NCBI RefSeq assembly: GCF_043196875.1
Contig: NZ_JBEBMX010000001.1
Span: 1,054,001 to 1,118,000 of the forward strand
Length of the DNA stretch: 64,000 bases
From: Saccharospirillum sp043196875
GTDB taxonomy: Bacteria > Pseudomonadota > Gammaproteobacteria > Pseudomonadales > Natronospirillaceae
Reading direction: 5' to 3'
The notes beneath the pieces are model-generated. The model was not told the DNA's origin. It did no database searches and worked only from the letters and a program-made list of their open reading frames with translations. The translations under genes were made by a program, and so were the position numbers. Below are positions 52,002-60,766 of this stretch, piece by piece (the first letter of the stretch is position 1; each line of letters opens with the position of its first letter).

Positions 52002-53564
52002 ATGAAATCGCTACTGCCCGTTTCCCTGGGTCTGGCAATCGCACTGAGCGGTTGTGCGCTGATGGGTCCGAGCTATGAGCCGGACACCGATTACCACCTG
52101 ACTATTCTGCACACTAACGATCACCACGGTCGTTTCTGGCGCAATGACGACGGCGAATACGGTATGGCCGCCCGCAAAACGCTGATCGACAGCATCCGCG
52201 CCGAAGTCGAAGCCGAGGGTGGCGAAGTGCTGTTGCTGTCTGGTGGTGACATCAACACCGGCGTGCCGGAATCCGATCTGCAAAACGCCGAACCCGATTT
52301 CCTCGGCATGGCCATGCTCGACTACGACGCCATGGCGGTCGGCAACCACGAATTCGATAACCCGCGCGATGTATTAATGCAGCAAGCCGACTGGGCTGGC
52401 TTCCCGTTCCTGTCCGCCAACATTGTCTACACCGACAGCGGCAAAACCCTGTTTAAGCCCTATGAAATGTTCAACGTCCAGGGCTACAAGGTGGCGGTAG
52501 TCGGTTTCACCACCGAAGACACCGTTAAGATCGCCAACCCTGAATACATGACCGACCTGTCGTTCCTGACCCCGGTTGATGTCGCCGCTGACCTGATTCC
52601 GGAACTGGATGCCAAATCCGACCTGGTCATCGCCGTCACTCACATGGGTCACTACGCCAACGGCAACTACGGCGGCAATGCGCCGGGCGACGTTACCCTG
52701 GCGCGCAGCGTTGACGGCATCGACGTTATCGTCGGTGGCCACAGCCAGAACCCGCTGTTCGAACCAGACGTGCAGAACAACACCCTGATTCTGCAGGCCT
52801 ACGAATGGGGCAAGTACGTTGGCCGTCTGGACCTGACGCTGCGTAACGGCGAAATTGTCGATTACCGCTACGACCTGATTCCGGTCAACCTGCTCGACGA
52901 CAACGACCAACTGATGCGCGCTGAAATCGCCGAAGACGAAGACATGCTCGCCATGCTGACGCCTTATCAGGAATCCGGTGCCGAAGCATTGAACACCGTC
53001 ATCGGCAGCGCCAATGGCGACTTCATTGGCGACCGCGCCATTGTGCGTAACGAACCGACCAACCTGGGTGTATTGATTGCCCGCGCCCAACGCGCGCGCA
53101 CCAACGCCGACGTTGGCATCATGAACTCCGGCGGCATTCGTGCCGACCTGGAAGGTGGCGACATTACCTACAAAGATGTGCTCACCGTGCAGCCGTTCGG
53201 CAACATGCTCGCCTACGTCGATTTCACCGGTGCCGAGCTGATGAACTACCTGAACGCAGCCGCCGAGAAAGAAGCCGGCAGCGGTGCGTTTGCTCAGTTC
53301 GATGGTGTGCAATTGAAAATCATCGACGGTGAAGTAGTCGAAGCCAAGGTCGGTGGTGAGCCGATTGACCCGAGTCAGACCTACCGTCTGTCGGTCAACT
53401 CCTTTACCGCCTCTGGCGGTGACGGCTACCCGAACATCACTGAGCATCCGAACTACGTGAACTCCGGTTTTGTCGATGCCGACATGCTCGCCGATTACAT
53501 CGAGCGCAACAGCCCGCTCGACATCGCCGACTATGAACCCGGTATGGCGGTGGTGCGCGACTGA
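52002..53564 (+). CDS. ushA: 5'-nucleotidase/UDP-sugar hydrolase lipoprotein (UshA/NutA type)
   Basis: A protein of 520 residues; ATG 52002 (GGAG 12 bases upstream) gives MKSLLPVSLGLAIALSGCALMG with lipobox LSGC. The metallophosphoesterase core begins LTILHTNDHHGRFW, then LLSGGDINTGVPES, VGNHEFDNP and VIVGGHSQN; the C-terminal nucleotide-binding domain has IMNSGGIRADL, DVLTVQPFGNMLAYVDFTG and the base-binding FTASGGDGYP. It dephosphorylates nucleotides in the periplasm to free phosphate and nucleosides. The lipoprotein anchor resembles Vibrio NutA more than soluble E. coli UshA. A Pho promoter and a terminator frame it. Confidence 0.92.
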   Translation: MKSLLPVSLGLAIALSGCALMGPSYEPDTDYHLTILHTNDHHGRFWRNDDGEYGMAARKTLIDSIRAEVEAEGGEVLLLSGGDINTGVPESDLQNAEPDFLGMAMLDYDAMAVGNHEFDNPRDVLMQQADWAGFPFLSANIVYTDSGKTLFKPYEMFNVQGYKVAVVGFTTEDTVKIANPEYMTDLSFLTPVDVAADLIPELDAKSDLVIAVTHMGHYANGNYGGNAPGDVTLARSVDGIDVIVGGHSQNPLFEPDVQNNTLILQAYEWGKYVGRLDLTLRNGEIVDYRYDLIPVNLLDDNDQLMRAEIAEDEDMLAMLTPYQESGAEALNTVIGSANGDFIGDRAIVRNEPTNLGVLIARAQRARTNADVGIMNSGGIRADLEGGDITYKDVLTVQPFGNMLAYVDFTGAELMNYLNAAAEKEAGSGAFAQFDGVQLKIIDGEVVEAKVGGEPIDPSQTYRLSVNSFTASGGDGYPNITEHPNYVNSGFVDADMLADYIERNSPLDIADYEPGMAVVRD

Positions 53565-53589
53565 TTGTTCAGTCGGTAACGCTATAAAC

Positions 53590-53614
53590 AAAGGTCGCTT
53601 CGGCGGCCTTTTTT
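53590..53614 (+). terminator. Rho-independent terminator of the 5'-nucleotidase gene
   Basis: AAAGGTCGC-TTCG-GCGGCCTTT with a UUCG tetraloop and a six-T run, 25 bases after the stop. Confidence 0.88.
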
Positions 53615-53744
53615 AATGTGCACAAGCTAGGCGCTGCTCAGCGTTTCGCAACAGACCATTGCACAAACAGCCCCTTCGGCTCGCCCCTGGCTGTGGTATG
53701 ATCCGCGCGCCATTTCCTTCGACCACCCGCAGCAAGAGCCGATC

Positions 53745-54974
53745 ATGAGCAAGAATTCTCTCGATAAGAGCAAGATTCGCATCCTCCTGTTGGAAGGTGT
53801 CCACCAGAGCGCGTTGGATACCCTGAACAAGGCGGGCTACACCAATATTGAATACCTGAAGGGTTCACTGCCCGAAGCCGAGCTGATCGAGAAGGTGCGT
53901 GATGCGCACTTTATCGGCATTCGTTCGCGTACTCAGTTGACCCGCGCCGTGTTTGAGGCCGCCGATAAGCTGGTGGCCGTGGGTTGTTTCTGCATTGGCA
54001 CCAATCAGGTTGATTTGAACGCCGCCAGCGAGCATGGCGTGGTGGTGTTCAACGCGCCCTATTCGAACACCCGCTCGGTCGCCGAACTGGTGTTGGCCGA
54101 GGCCATTTTGCTGTTGCGCGGTGTGCCGGAGAAAAACGCGGTGTGCCATCGCGGTGGCTGGCAGAAAAGCGCCGTCGATAGTTACGAGATTCGCGGTAAA
54201 AAACTGGGCATTGTCGGTTACGGCAGCATCGGCACTCAGCTGGGTGTGCTGGCCGAAGGCCTGGGTATGGAAGTGATCTTCTACGATATGGTCACCAAGT
54301 TGCCGCTGGGCAATGCGCGCCAGGTTGGCTCGATGAATGCGCTGCTGGCCGAGGCCGATGTGGTCACCCTGCACGTGCCGGAAACCGCCTCCACCAAGTG
54401 GATGATGGGCGCCGATCAGTTCCGCCGTATGAAACCCGGCTCGGTGTTTATTAATGCCTCACGCGGCACGGTGGTGGATATCGATGCGCTGGCAGCGGCC
54501 CTGGCTGAGAAGAAATTGCTCGGCGCAGCCGTTGATGTATTCCCCACCGAACCACGCAGCAACGACGACGAATTTATCTCGCCGCTGCGCGAGTTCGACA
54601 ATGTGATCCTGACGCCGCACGTCGGTGGTTCCACTCAGGAAGCGCAGTACAACATTGGTATTGAGGTCGCAGAAAAGCTGGCGCTGTATTCCGATAATGG
54701 CACCTCGCTGTCGGCGGTGAACTTCCCTGAGGTGGCGTTGCCGTCGCATCCGGATGCGCATCGCATTCTGCACATTCACCACAACGTGCCGGGCGTGATG
54801 TCGGAGATTAACCGCATCTTTTCTGAGAACGACATCAACATCATCGGTCAGTATCTGCAGACCAACGATAAGGTTGGTTATGTGGTCATCGATGTGGCTC
54901 AGGAATGTTCACTGAAGGCATTGGAAAAAGTGCGCGAAGTGAAAGCCACCATGCGCACGCGCATCCTGTTCTGA
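53745..54974 (+). CDS. serA: D-3-phosphoglycerate dehydrogenase
   Basis: A protein of 409 residues, the E. coli SerA length (410). NAD-binding loop GIVGYGSIGTQLGVLAEGLGMEV, catalytic Arg in FINASRGTVVD, Glu and His in NVILTPHVGGSTQEAQ, and a C-terminal ACT domain (HHNVPGVMSEINRIFSENDINI) for serine feedback. It starts serine synthesis by oxidising 3-phosphoglycerate. A -10-like TATGAT lies at 53697-53702. The lipoprotein/binding-protein genes follow after 51 bases on the same strand and may be co-transcribed. Confidence 0.96.
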   Translation: MSKNSLDKSKIRILLLEGVHQSALDTLNKAGYTNIEYLKGSLPEAELIEKVRDAHFIGIRSRTQLTRAVFEAADKLVAVGCFCIGTNQVDLNAASEHGVVVFNAPYSNTRSVAELVLAEAILLLRGVPEKNAVCHRGGWQKSAVDSYEIRGKKLGIVGYGSIGTQLGVLAEGLGMEVIFYDMVTKLPLGNARQVGSMNALLAEADVVTLHVPETASTKWMMGADQFRRMKPGSVFINASRGTVVDIDALAAALAEKKLLGAAVDVFPTEPRSNDDEFISPLREFDNVILTPHVGGSTQEAQYNIGIEVAEKLALYSDNGTSLSAVNFPEVALPSHPDAHRILHIHHNVPGVMSEINRIFSENDINIIGQYLQTNDKVGYVVIDVAQECSLKALEKVREVKATMRTRILF

Positions 54975-55025
54975 TGCGCTGGCGGCTGTCATAATCGGCG
55001 GCTGTTTTGATCAAAGGACGTGTGG

Positions 55026-55532
55026 ATGCCCGTTTCGCTGTGGCGCAAGCTGGTGTGGGTTACAGGCGCTGTGGCGGTTTCTGCCTGCATGACCAACCCC
55101 GGCCAGTCCGAGCTGACCAGTTGCACCTATCCGGATAGCTCCCGTACACCGGCGCCTGGTTTTATTTGCGGTCAGTCACTGGAAGGCTATCCGCTGACGC
55201 GGCTGATTTCGTCGCCATCGAGTGACACCTCGGCCGAGCAGCGCATCGAAAACGGCCGCCGGTCGATTCAGAACCAACTGGTGTTGGAATGGACCCAGGC
55301 CTGGTACTCGGCTTTGCCGGGAACTCAGCGTGACCGTGCCCAGGCTCTGGTTTACGACTGGCTCAGCGAAGAGCTGCGGGTGGTGCGTACCCGCACCAGT
55401 CCGGCCGGCACCATCTGGATTTTGGTCGGCCTGAACCGCACCGCTGAGCAAGCGCGCGAGGTGCTCGACAGACGCCTGCGCTCGGCCGGCATCACGCCGC
55501 CGCAACCCTCAACCGAACAGGAATTGCCATGA
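55026..55532 (+). CDS. Hypothetical lipoprotein, LPP20-like
   Basis: A protein of 168 residues from ATG 55026 (AAGGACG upstream; GTG at 55020 also possible). A lipoprotein-like signal ends at VSAC. The mature part starts with a Cys-framed segment, CTYPDSSRTPAPGFICGQ, reminiscent of LPP20-like lipoproteins, then a helical region ending in DRRLRSAG. Function unknown. Its stop overlaps the MalE-like gene start by 4 bases (ATGA), so the pair is coupled. Confidence 0.65.
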   Translation: MPVSLWRKLVWVTGAVAVSACMTNPGQSELTSCTYPDSSRTPAPGFICGQSLEGYPLTRLISSPSSDTSAEQRIENGRRSIQNQLVLEWTQAWYSALPGTQRDRAQALVYDWLSEELRVVRTRTSPAGTIWILVGLNRTAEQAREVLDRRLRSAGITPPQPSTEQELP

Positions 55533-56752
55533 TCGCCACGCTTCGTCTGCCTGCCGCCTTGCTGATTCTGGTCGCTTTGCTGACCCCGGCCTACGCCTAT
55601 GAACAAGGCTCCCTGCTGGTTTGGGTCGATCCTGGCCGCGATATCGATAAACTGACCCGCTTGGCCGAAGCCTACAGCGACCGCACCGGTGTGACCGTGG
55701 AAGTGGCGGCACCGGAACAAGGTCGGCGCGCTTTCCAGCAGCGCGAAGTGGATAACGACGGCCCCGATATCTACATCGGTCAGCATCAGGATCTGACCGA
55801 CTGGGTATTGGGCGGAATCGTCAATCCCATTGAGCCGCGCAGTGCTGCGCGCAATGCCGTCAACGAAGCCTATTGGTCGGTATTGAGCCACTCCGGCGTG
55901 GTCTATGGCTATCCGCTGGCGGTTGAAGGCGCCTTGCAGGCGTGCAATGCCGACCTGGTCGATGCGCCTTTCGATAACTGGCAGGCGGTGTGGCAGGCCG
56001 AGGCGAGTCTGGCGCGTCAGAATGCGCAGCCGTTGTTGTTCGATGCCACCAACCTCTATCTGAATTATGGTCTGATGACGCCTCAGGGCGGTTATGTTTT
56101 TGGCCATGACGAAAACGGTGCCTTGAATACCCAGGATGTGGGTTTGCGTGACCCGGCAGCGGTGACGGCGCTGTCGTTTATGCAGTCGATGATCGAAGGC
56201 GATCTGCTGCCCGGTCGACTGACCACCGAAGACGTCGACGCCGCCTTTACCGCTGAGCGCACCGCCTGTGTGCTGACCGCCGCCAATGCCCTGCCGGACT
56301 ATGAAGCGGCGGGTGTGGACCTGGTGGTTGGTCCTTACCCCAGTTTGAGTGGCCGACCTGGCCGTGGTTTCGCTGAAGTGACGGCGGCCTTTATCAATTC
56401 AGCAACACCGAACAAGACGCTGTCGCGGCAATTTATTGAAAACCAATTGCTCACCGAGGCCGGTTTTGAAGCCTTGGCGCAGACGCTGGCGCCGGCGGCC
56501 CCGTTGCACGAAACGGTGCTGGCAGACTGGCAGGATGATGAAGCCTGGCATGCCCAAGCCTGGTCAGTCTGGCAAGACGCAGAGCCACAGCCATCGGTTC
56601 CGGCAATGGGGTTGTACTGGATGTTTGGCAGCGCTGCGGTGAAAGCCATTTTGGAACAGCAGGCGCCCATTCAGTCGACACTGGCCGAAGCGGCCGCTCA
56701 GATTGCCGAGCTGGCGGTGATTCCCGAGCCGGTCGAAGAAGAGGCTGAGTAA
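55529..56752 (+). CDS. MalE-like extracellular solute-binding protein, orphan
   Basis: A protein of 407 residues with a signal peptide (cleavage near TPAYAYE). It has the family 1 (maltose-type) fold: GSLLVWVDPGRDIDKLTRLAEAYSDRTGVTVEV, PDIYIGQHQDLTDWV, VYGYPLAVEGALQACNADLV and C-terminal PSVPAMGLYWMFGSAAVKAIL, all close to MalE. The sugar-stacking aromatics cannot be verified by eye. No malF, malG or malK gene is nearby. Acidic C-terminal tail (EPVEEEAE). Confidence 0.8.
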   Translation: MIATLRLPAALLILVALLTPAYAYEQGSLLVWVDPGRDIDKLTRLAEAYSDRTGVTVEVAAPEQGRRAFQQREVDNDGPDIYIGQHQDLTDWVLGGIVNPIEPRSAARNAVNEAYWSVLSHSGVVYGYPLAVEGALQACNADLVDAPFDNWQAVWQAEASLARQNAQPLLFDATNLYLNYGLMTPQGGYVFGHDENGALNTQDVGLRDPAAVTALSFMQSMIEGDLLPGRLTTEDVDAAFTAERTACVLTAANALPDYEAAGVDLVVGPYPSLSGRPGRGFAEVTAAFINSATPNKTLSRQFIENQLLTEAGFEALAQTLAPAAPLHETVLADWQDDEAWHAQAWSVWQDAEPQPSVPAMGLYWMFGSAAVKAILEQQAPIQSTLAEAAAQIAELAVIPEPVEEEAE

Positions 56753-56753
56753 G

Positions 56754-57422
56754 ATGTTTGTGCATCGCTGGAATACTGGGGAAGCGGTCGATCTGCCGGT
56801 CGGTAAAGCCGTCTGTGTGGGTCGCAATTACGCCGAGCACGCCCGCGAGCTGAACAACCCGGTGCCGACCCAACCCTTGCTGTTTCATAAGCCGGCCAGT
56901 GCTTTTTGTGAGCTGGAAGGCGAGCTGCAACTGAGGCGTCCGGCGCTGCATTTTGAAACTGAGTTGGCGCTGCTGATTGGCGCGCCCTTGACGGCCGCCA
57001 GCGAAGATCCCTGGGCGGCGGTGATTGGCGTTACCCTGGCGCTGGATCTGACCGATCGCGACCTGCAAGCCGAATTAAAACAGGCTGGCCACCCGTGGGA
57101 GCGCGCCAAGGCGTTCGATGGTGCCTTACCGCTCGGTTCCTGGTTACCAATTGCCCAGATGCCGGCGCAGGTGGCGGACTGGTCCTATCGTCTGACCCTG
57201 AATGGCGCGCCGCGTCAGCACGGTCAGATCAACCAGATGCTCTGCCCGCCGCTTGAGTTGTTACGGCTGATACTGGCCGATTTCAGCCTGCAGCCGGGCG
57301 ATGTGGTGCTCACCGGTACGCCGGCCGGTGTGGGCGTTTTGTCCGCCGGTGATCAATTGCTGTTCGAGCTTGATGACACGGATTGGCAGCTGCGCACCGA
57401 GGTTGCCGCCTCCGGCTCTTGA
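56754..57422 (+). CDS. Fumarylacetoacetate hydrolase-family protein
   Basis: A protein of 222 residues, starting 1 base after the MalE-like stop. FAH fold: GKAVCVGRNYAEHARELNNPVPTQPLLFHKPASAF, HFETELALLIG (metal-binding Glu), TLALDLTDRDLQAELKQAGHPWERAKAFDGALPLG and GDVVLTGTPAGVG. Such proteins include acylpyruvases and oxaloacetate decarboxylases/tautomerases (cf. YcgM). Substrate here unknown. Confidence 0.88.
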   Translation: MFVHRWNTGEAVDLPVGKAVCVGRNYAEHARELNNPVPTQPLLFHKPASAFCELEGELQLRRPALHFETELALLIGAPLTAASEDPWAAVIGVTLALDLTDRDLQAELKQAGHPWERAKAFDGALPLGSWLPIAQMPAQVADWSYRLTLNGAPRQHGQINQMLCPPLELLRLILADFSLQPGDVVLTGTPAGVGVLSAGDQLLFELDDTDWQLRTEVAASGS

Positions 57423-57481
57423 CAGTTGCGACGGCTCAGGCAAAGGTGCCGAAGTCTCTATTGTTGTCTCGGTGTGCTTTG

Positions 57482-58312
57482 ATGCGAGTCTTTTGGTTGT
57501 CTGTTGCGGTGGTATTGAGCCTGGCCGGTTGTGCCAATCTGGGTGTCGATGAGGTTTATCAGTCACCGACCTTTCAGCATCAGGGCAGTCAACTGACGGC
57601 GCTGAGCTGGCAACAACTGGATGGCCGCAGTCGCGTCATCATCGATAATCCCAATGCCTATTCCCTGCCCATTCAATCGCTGAGCGCTGAACTCTGGCTC
57701 AATGGCGAACCCTGGCTACAACTCGACAGCCCGCCGATTTCCGGCTTGCCCGCTGGCCGTTCAACCACCGTCGATCTGGATTGGTCGCTGGCGGTGTCTG
57801 GCGTGTTCGACCGCGTGGCCAACGCCTATGAAAACGGCGAAGTGGAATTGACGCTGCACCTGTCGCCGACGGTCAATGTACCGGTGCTGGGTTCGCGTCA
57901 GTTGCAATGGCAGCAAGCCTTTGCGGTGCCGGTACCGCGTTTGCCCAAGGTGCAGTTGGCGGACTGGCGGGTCGATAGCATCAATTTGACGTCGGTAACG
58001 CTGGAGCTGGATCTGCTGCTGGATAATCCCAATCGCTTTGGCTTGAGCACCGGACCCGTTGAGTTGGCGGTGCGTCAAGGTTCAACGCCGATGTCGGCGG
58101 TGAGTCTGTCACCGGTGTCGATGGGCGCGGGCGAAAAGCGCATGCAGTCGACGCGGTTACGTCTGGATTATGGCGATCTGGGCAGCACCCTGATCTCGGC
58201 TTTGCGCGATGGCACCTGGCCGAGCAATCTGCAATTGCAATGGAGCGCGCCGGTCCGCAGCCCGGATTTGGGGCTTGATCTGCCCGATTTTGTCGGTGAG
58301 GTGGCGTTGTGA
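57482..58312 (+). CDS. Lipoprotein with two LEA14/WHy-type domains
   Basis: A protein of 276 residues from ATG 57482; signal MRVFWLSVAVVLSLAGC with lipobox LAGC. Two copies of an Asn-Pro containing beta-sandwich: VIIDNPNAYSLPIQSLSAELWLNGEPW (about 55-80) and LLLDNPNRFGLSTGPVELAVRQG (about 175-200), the WHy/LEA-2 motif. Proteins of this type are linked to desiccation or stress in plants; bacterial roles are unclear. Overlaps the next gene by 4 bases. Confidence 0.75.
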   Translation: MRVFWLSVAVVLSLAGCANLGVDEVYQSPTFQHQGSQLTALSWQQLDGRSRVIIDNPNAYSLPIQSLSAELWLNGEPWLQLDSPPISGLPAGRSTTVDLDWSLAVSGVFDRVANAYENGEVELTLHLSPTVNVPVLGSRQLQWQQAFAVPVPRLPKVQLADWRVDSINLTSVTLELDLLLDNPNRFGLSTGPVELAVRQGSTPMSAVSLSPVSMGAGEKRMQSTRLRLDYGDLGSTLISALRDGTWPSNLQLQWSAPVRSPDLGLDLPDFVGEVAL

Positions 58313-59331
58313 GCCGCGTCCAAACGGCCTTGCTGCTGAGCTGTTTCTGGCTCAGTACTGCGTTCAGTACGACGGCCGCGGCTTCGACGCTCAGTGAGGT
58401 CCGCGCTAAAGATCAGCTCGATTGTGGTGTCTCAACCGGTATTCCCGGCTTTTCCAACCCCGATAATCAGGGTCACTGGAGTGGCCTCGACGTCGATATC
58501 TGTCGCGCCGTCGCTGCGGCGGTCTTGGGTGATGCCAATAAGGTGCGCTTTACGCCGCTGACACCGGGCGATCGTTTTTCGGCGCTGTCGTCCGGCGAGA
58601 TTGATATGTTGTCGCGCAACACCACCTGGACGCATTCGCGCGATACCACCCTGGGCATGATCTTCGCCGGCATCGCCTTTTACGATGGTCAGGGCTTTAT
58701 GGTGCAACGCACCTCGGGCATCGAGAGTGTTGACGATCTGGGCGGCGCGGCGGTCTGCGTGCAGGGTGGCACCACCAGCGAACTCAACTTGGCCGATTAT
58801 TTTCGCGAGCATGGCCTGAATTATCAGCCGGTGTCTTTCGGCACCTCTGACCTGGCGCTGGAAGGTTTTCAGGCGGGACGTTGCGCGGTGTTGTCGTCGG
58901 ATCTGTCGCAGCTCTATGCGCTGCGCACCCGGCTGGAAAAGCGCGACAGCGTGCTGATGCTGCCGGAAGTGATTTCCAAAGAGCCCCTCGGCCCGGCCGT
59001 TCGGCAGGACGACATGCAGTGGTACAACATCGTCAAGTGGACGCTCTATGCCCTGGTTAATGCCGAGGAATACGGCGTGACCCAGACCAATGTCGATGCC
59101 ATGCGCCGCTCCAACAAGCCGGTGATCCAGCGCATGCTGGGCGTCAATGGCGATACTGGTCGCGCTATGGGACTGTCTGCCGACTGGGCTTATCAGATTG
59201 TCCGGCAGGTGGGTAACTACGGCGAGATATTTGATCGCAATATCGGCCCGGATACGCCCTTGGGTTTCGATCGCGGTCTGAATGCGCTGTGGAGCCAGGG
59301 CGGTTTGTTGTACGCGCCGCCGCTGCGCTGA
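58309..59331 (+). CDS. AapJ-like amino-acid-binding protein, orphan paralogue
   Basis: A protein of 340 residues from GTG 58309 (GTGA overlap with the previous stop). A signal peptide ends near STTAAAS. It matches AapJ (25310-26329) block by block: LDCGVSTGIPGFSNPDNQGHWSGLDVDICRAVAAAVLG, CVQGGTTSELNLADYFREHG, PEVISKEPLGPAVR and FDRGLNALWSQGGLLYAPPLR. No permease or ATPase adjoins it. It may feed AapQMP or serve a different purpose with its operon partners. Confidence 0.88.
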   Translation: MSRVQTALLLSCFWLSTAFSTTAAASTLSEVRAKDQLDCGVSTGIPGFSNPDNQGHWSGLDVDICRAVAAAVLGDANKVRFTPLTPGDRFSALSSGEIDMLSRNTTWTHSRDTTLGMIFAGIAFYDGQGFMVQRTSGIESVDDLGGAAVCVQGGTTSELNLADYFREHGLNYQPVSFGTSDLALEGFQAGRCAVLSSDLSQLYALRTRLEKRDSVLMLPEVISKEPLGPAVRQDDMQWYNIVKWTLYALVNAEEYGVTQTNVDAMRRSNKPVIQRMLGVNGDTGRAMGLSADWAYQIVRQVGNYGEIFDRNIGPDTPLGFDRGLNALWSQGGLLYAPPLR

Positions 59332-59380
59332 ATTCATTGTTAATCGGTAACTCTGGCTGGCCTTGGCGTCGGTTTATGTC

Positions 59381-59410
59381 TTGACAGTAATATACCTTAT
59401 TGGTTATATA
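59381..59410 (+). promoter_or_regulatory. Promoter and possible ArsR operator before the doxX-like gene
   Basis: TTGACA (59381-59386), 17-base spacer, TTATAT (59404-59409). The spacer and -10 hold an imperfect inverted repeat TATACC / GGTTATA, a likely binding place for the ArsR protein of the same operon. Confidence 0.55.
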
Positions 59411-59469
59411 ACTGACTTGGAACTTAATGCATCCTGGCTTGTTTAAACCAGTCTGAAAAGGAGATGGTT

Positions 59470-59835
59470 ATGTCAATTGCTTTGTGGGTCATCCAGGTGG
59501 TGCTGGCCTGGTTCGCCGTCGCGGGCGGCTATTTCCAGCTGTTTAAATTCGCCGATCTGAAAACCTCGGTGGTGGCGATGCAGCAACTGCCGCAGGGCGT
59601 TTGGGCAGTATTGGGCGCGGTTGGCATCGTTGCTGGTCTGGGTCTGGTGTTTCCCGCCGCTGTTAAAATAATGCCAGTCGTGACGCCCATAGCCGCCGCC
59701 GTCATGCTGGCACATTCGTTGTTGATCGCCGCGTTCTATTTGTATTTCGGTGACAAAGCGCCACTGCCCTATGTGTTGGTGATGGCGCTGTTGGCGGCGA
59801 TCATTCTCTATGGCCGGTTAACAATCTCGGCCTGA
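59470..59835 (+). CDS. DoxX-like small membrane protein
   Basis: A protein of 121 residues with four membrane segments, starting at ATG 59470 (AAGGAG at proper spacing; the ATG at 59464 is too close). Sequence ALWVIQVVLAWFAVAGGYFQLFKF and AHSLLIAAFYLYFGDKAP resemble DoxX-like proteins that often accompany an ArsR/SRPBCC pair. Function unknown. Confidence 0.7.
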   Translation: MSIALWVIQVVLAWFAVAGGYFQLFKFADLKTSVVAMQQLPQGVWAVLGAVGIVAGLGLVFPAAVKIMPVVTPIAAAVMLAHSLLIAAFYLYFGDKAPLPYVLVMALLAAIILYGRLTISA

Positions 59836-59863
59836 TGCCGGAACGAAGGGGAGGTCGATCAGG

Positions 59864-60190
59864 ATGGAAACCAGCTTTAATGTTGTCGCCGAACCCAACC
59901 GACGCGCCATTCTCGATATGCTGCTCGACTCTGAGCGCTCGGTCAGCGAAATAGAGCAGGCGCTGACTTTGTCACAGCCGTCGGTCTCCAAACATTTGCG
60001 CATCCTGCGCGAGGCGGGTTTTGTTGAGTCGCGAGTGGAAGCTCAGCGTCGTCTGTATCGGCTGAGACCGGAACCGCTGATGGAACTGGACGCCTGGCTG
60101 GCGCCGTTCCGTCGTTACTGGTCAGCGCAGATCGATAAGCTGGAGGCGCATCTTGACGGGCTTGCCGACGATGCATCGAGCGAGGATTGA
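59864..60190 (+). CDS. ArsR-family transcriptional regulator
   Basis: A protein of 108 residues with a full winged helix: FNVVAEPNRRAILDMLLDSERSVSEIEQALTLSQPSVSKHLRILREAGFVESRVEAQRRLYRL. No cysteine metal site is seen, so it is of the non-metal subgroup usually paired with SRPBCC proteins. Likely autoregulates its operon from 59381-59410. Confidence 0.9.
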   Translation: METSFNVVAEPNRRAILDMLLDSERSVSEIEQALTLSQPSVSKHLRILREAGFVESRVEAQRRLYRLRPEPLMELDAWLAPFRRYWSAQIDKLEAHLDGLADDASSED

Positions 60191-60193
60191 AAC

Positions 60194-60742
60194 ATGAGCA
60201 ATGCAGATCATTATCAGGCCGGTGACGCTCAGGGCGCCCGCATCGAACAAAAGGGTGACGACTGGGTGTTGGTGGTGGAGCGGCACTTGCGTCATTCACC
60301 GACCAAGGTGTGGCAGGCCATTACCGACCCGGAGCAACTGCGTCAGTGGGCGCCGTTCGATGCCGATCGCAACCTGGCGCAAACCGGGGCGGCCAGGTTA
60401 TCCACGGTCGGCACACCCGAGCCGCATGTGACCGAGACACAAATCAAACGCGCCGAAGCGCCGACCTTGCTGGAACTGAGCTGGGGCGATAGCGACATGC
60501 GCTGGCAACTGGAGGCGCTCAATGATGGCGGCACCTTGCTGACGCTGTGGCACAGCATCGGTCGCGACCACATCGCCATGGGCGCTGCGGGCTGGCATAT
60601 CTGCTTTGATGTGTTGCGACACTATCTGGAAGGCGATCCGCTGGGACGGATTGTCGGGCCGGATGCCATGGCACACGGCTGGCCGAAGTTGCATCAGCAA
60701 TACGCTGAGCAGTTTGAGGCCAGGCGCAGCGGCAAGGCCTGA
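60194..60742 (+). CDS. SRPBCC (AHSA1/START-like) domain protein
   Basis: A protein of 182 residues starting 3 bases after the arsR stop (GAGG upstream). The N-terminal VVERHLRHSPTKVWQAITDPEQLRQWAPFDADRN is the Aha1-type START signature. The hydrophobic cavity may bind a lipid-like ligand. The DoxX-ArsR-SRPBCC set recurs in bacteria but its role is not established. Confidence 0.85.
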   Translation: MSNADHYQAGDAQGARIEQKGDDWVLVVERHLRHSPTKVWQAITDPEQLRQWAPFDADRNLAQTGAARLSTVGTPEPHVTETQIKRAEAPTLLELSWGDSDMRWQLEALNDGGTLLTLWHSIGRDHIAMGAAGWHICFDVLRHYLEGDPLGRIVGPDAMAHGWPKLHQQYAEQFEARRSGKA

Positions 60743-60766
60743 TCCGCTCTTACCGCTGATCCGGTT

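Noticed and set aside
52374..53591. Long open frame (405 codons) opposite the 5'-nucleotidase gene
   Set aside because: Antisense to a well-conserved gene, low-complexity composition, no ribosome site; a by-product of codon bias.
54987..55010. CTGTCAT...CTGTTTT as a third Pho box before the lipoprotein gene
   Set aside because: The copies are about 16 bases apart, not 11, and the second is degenerate.
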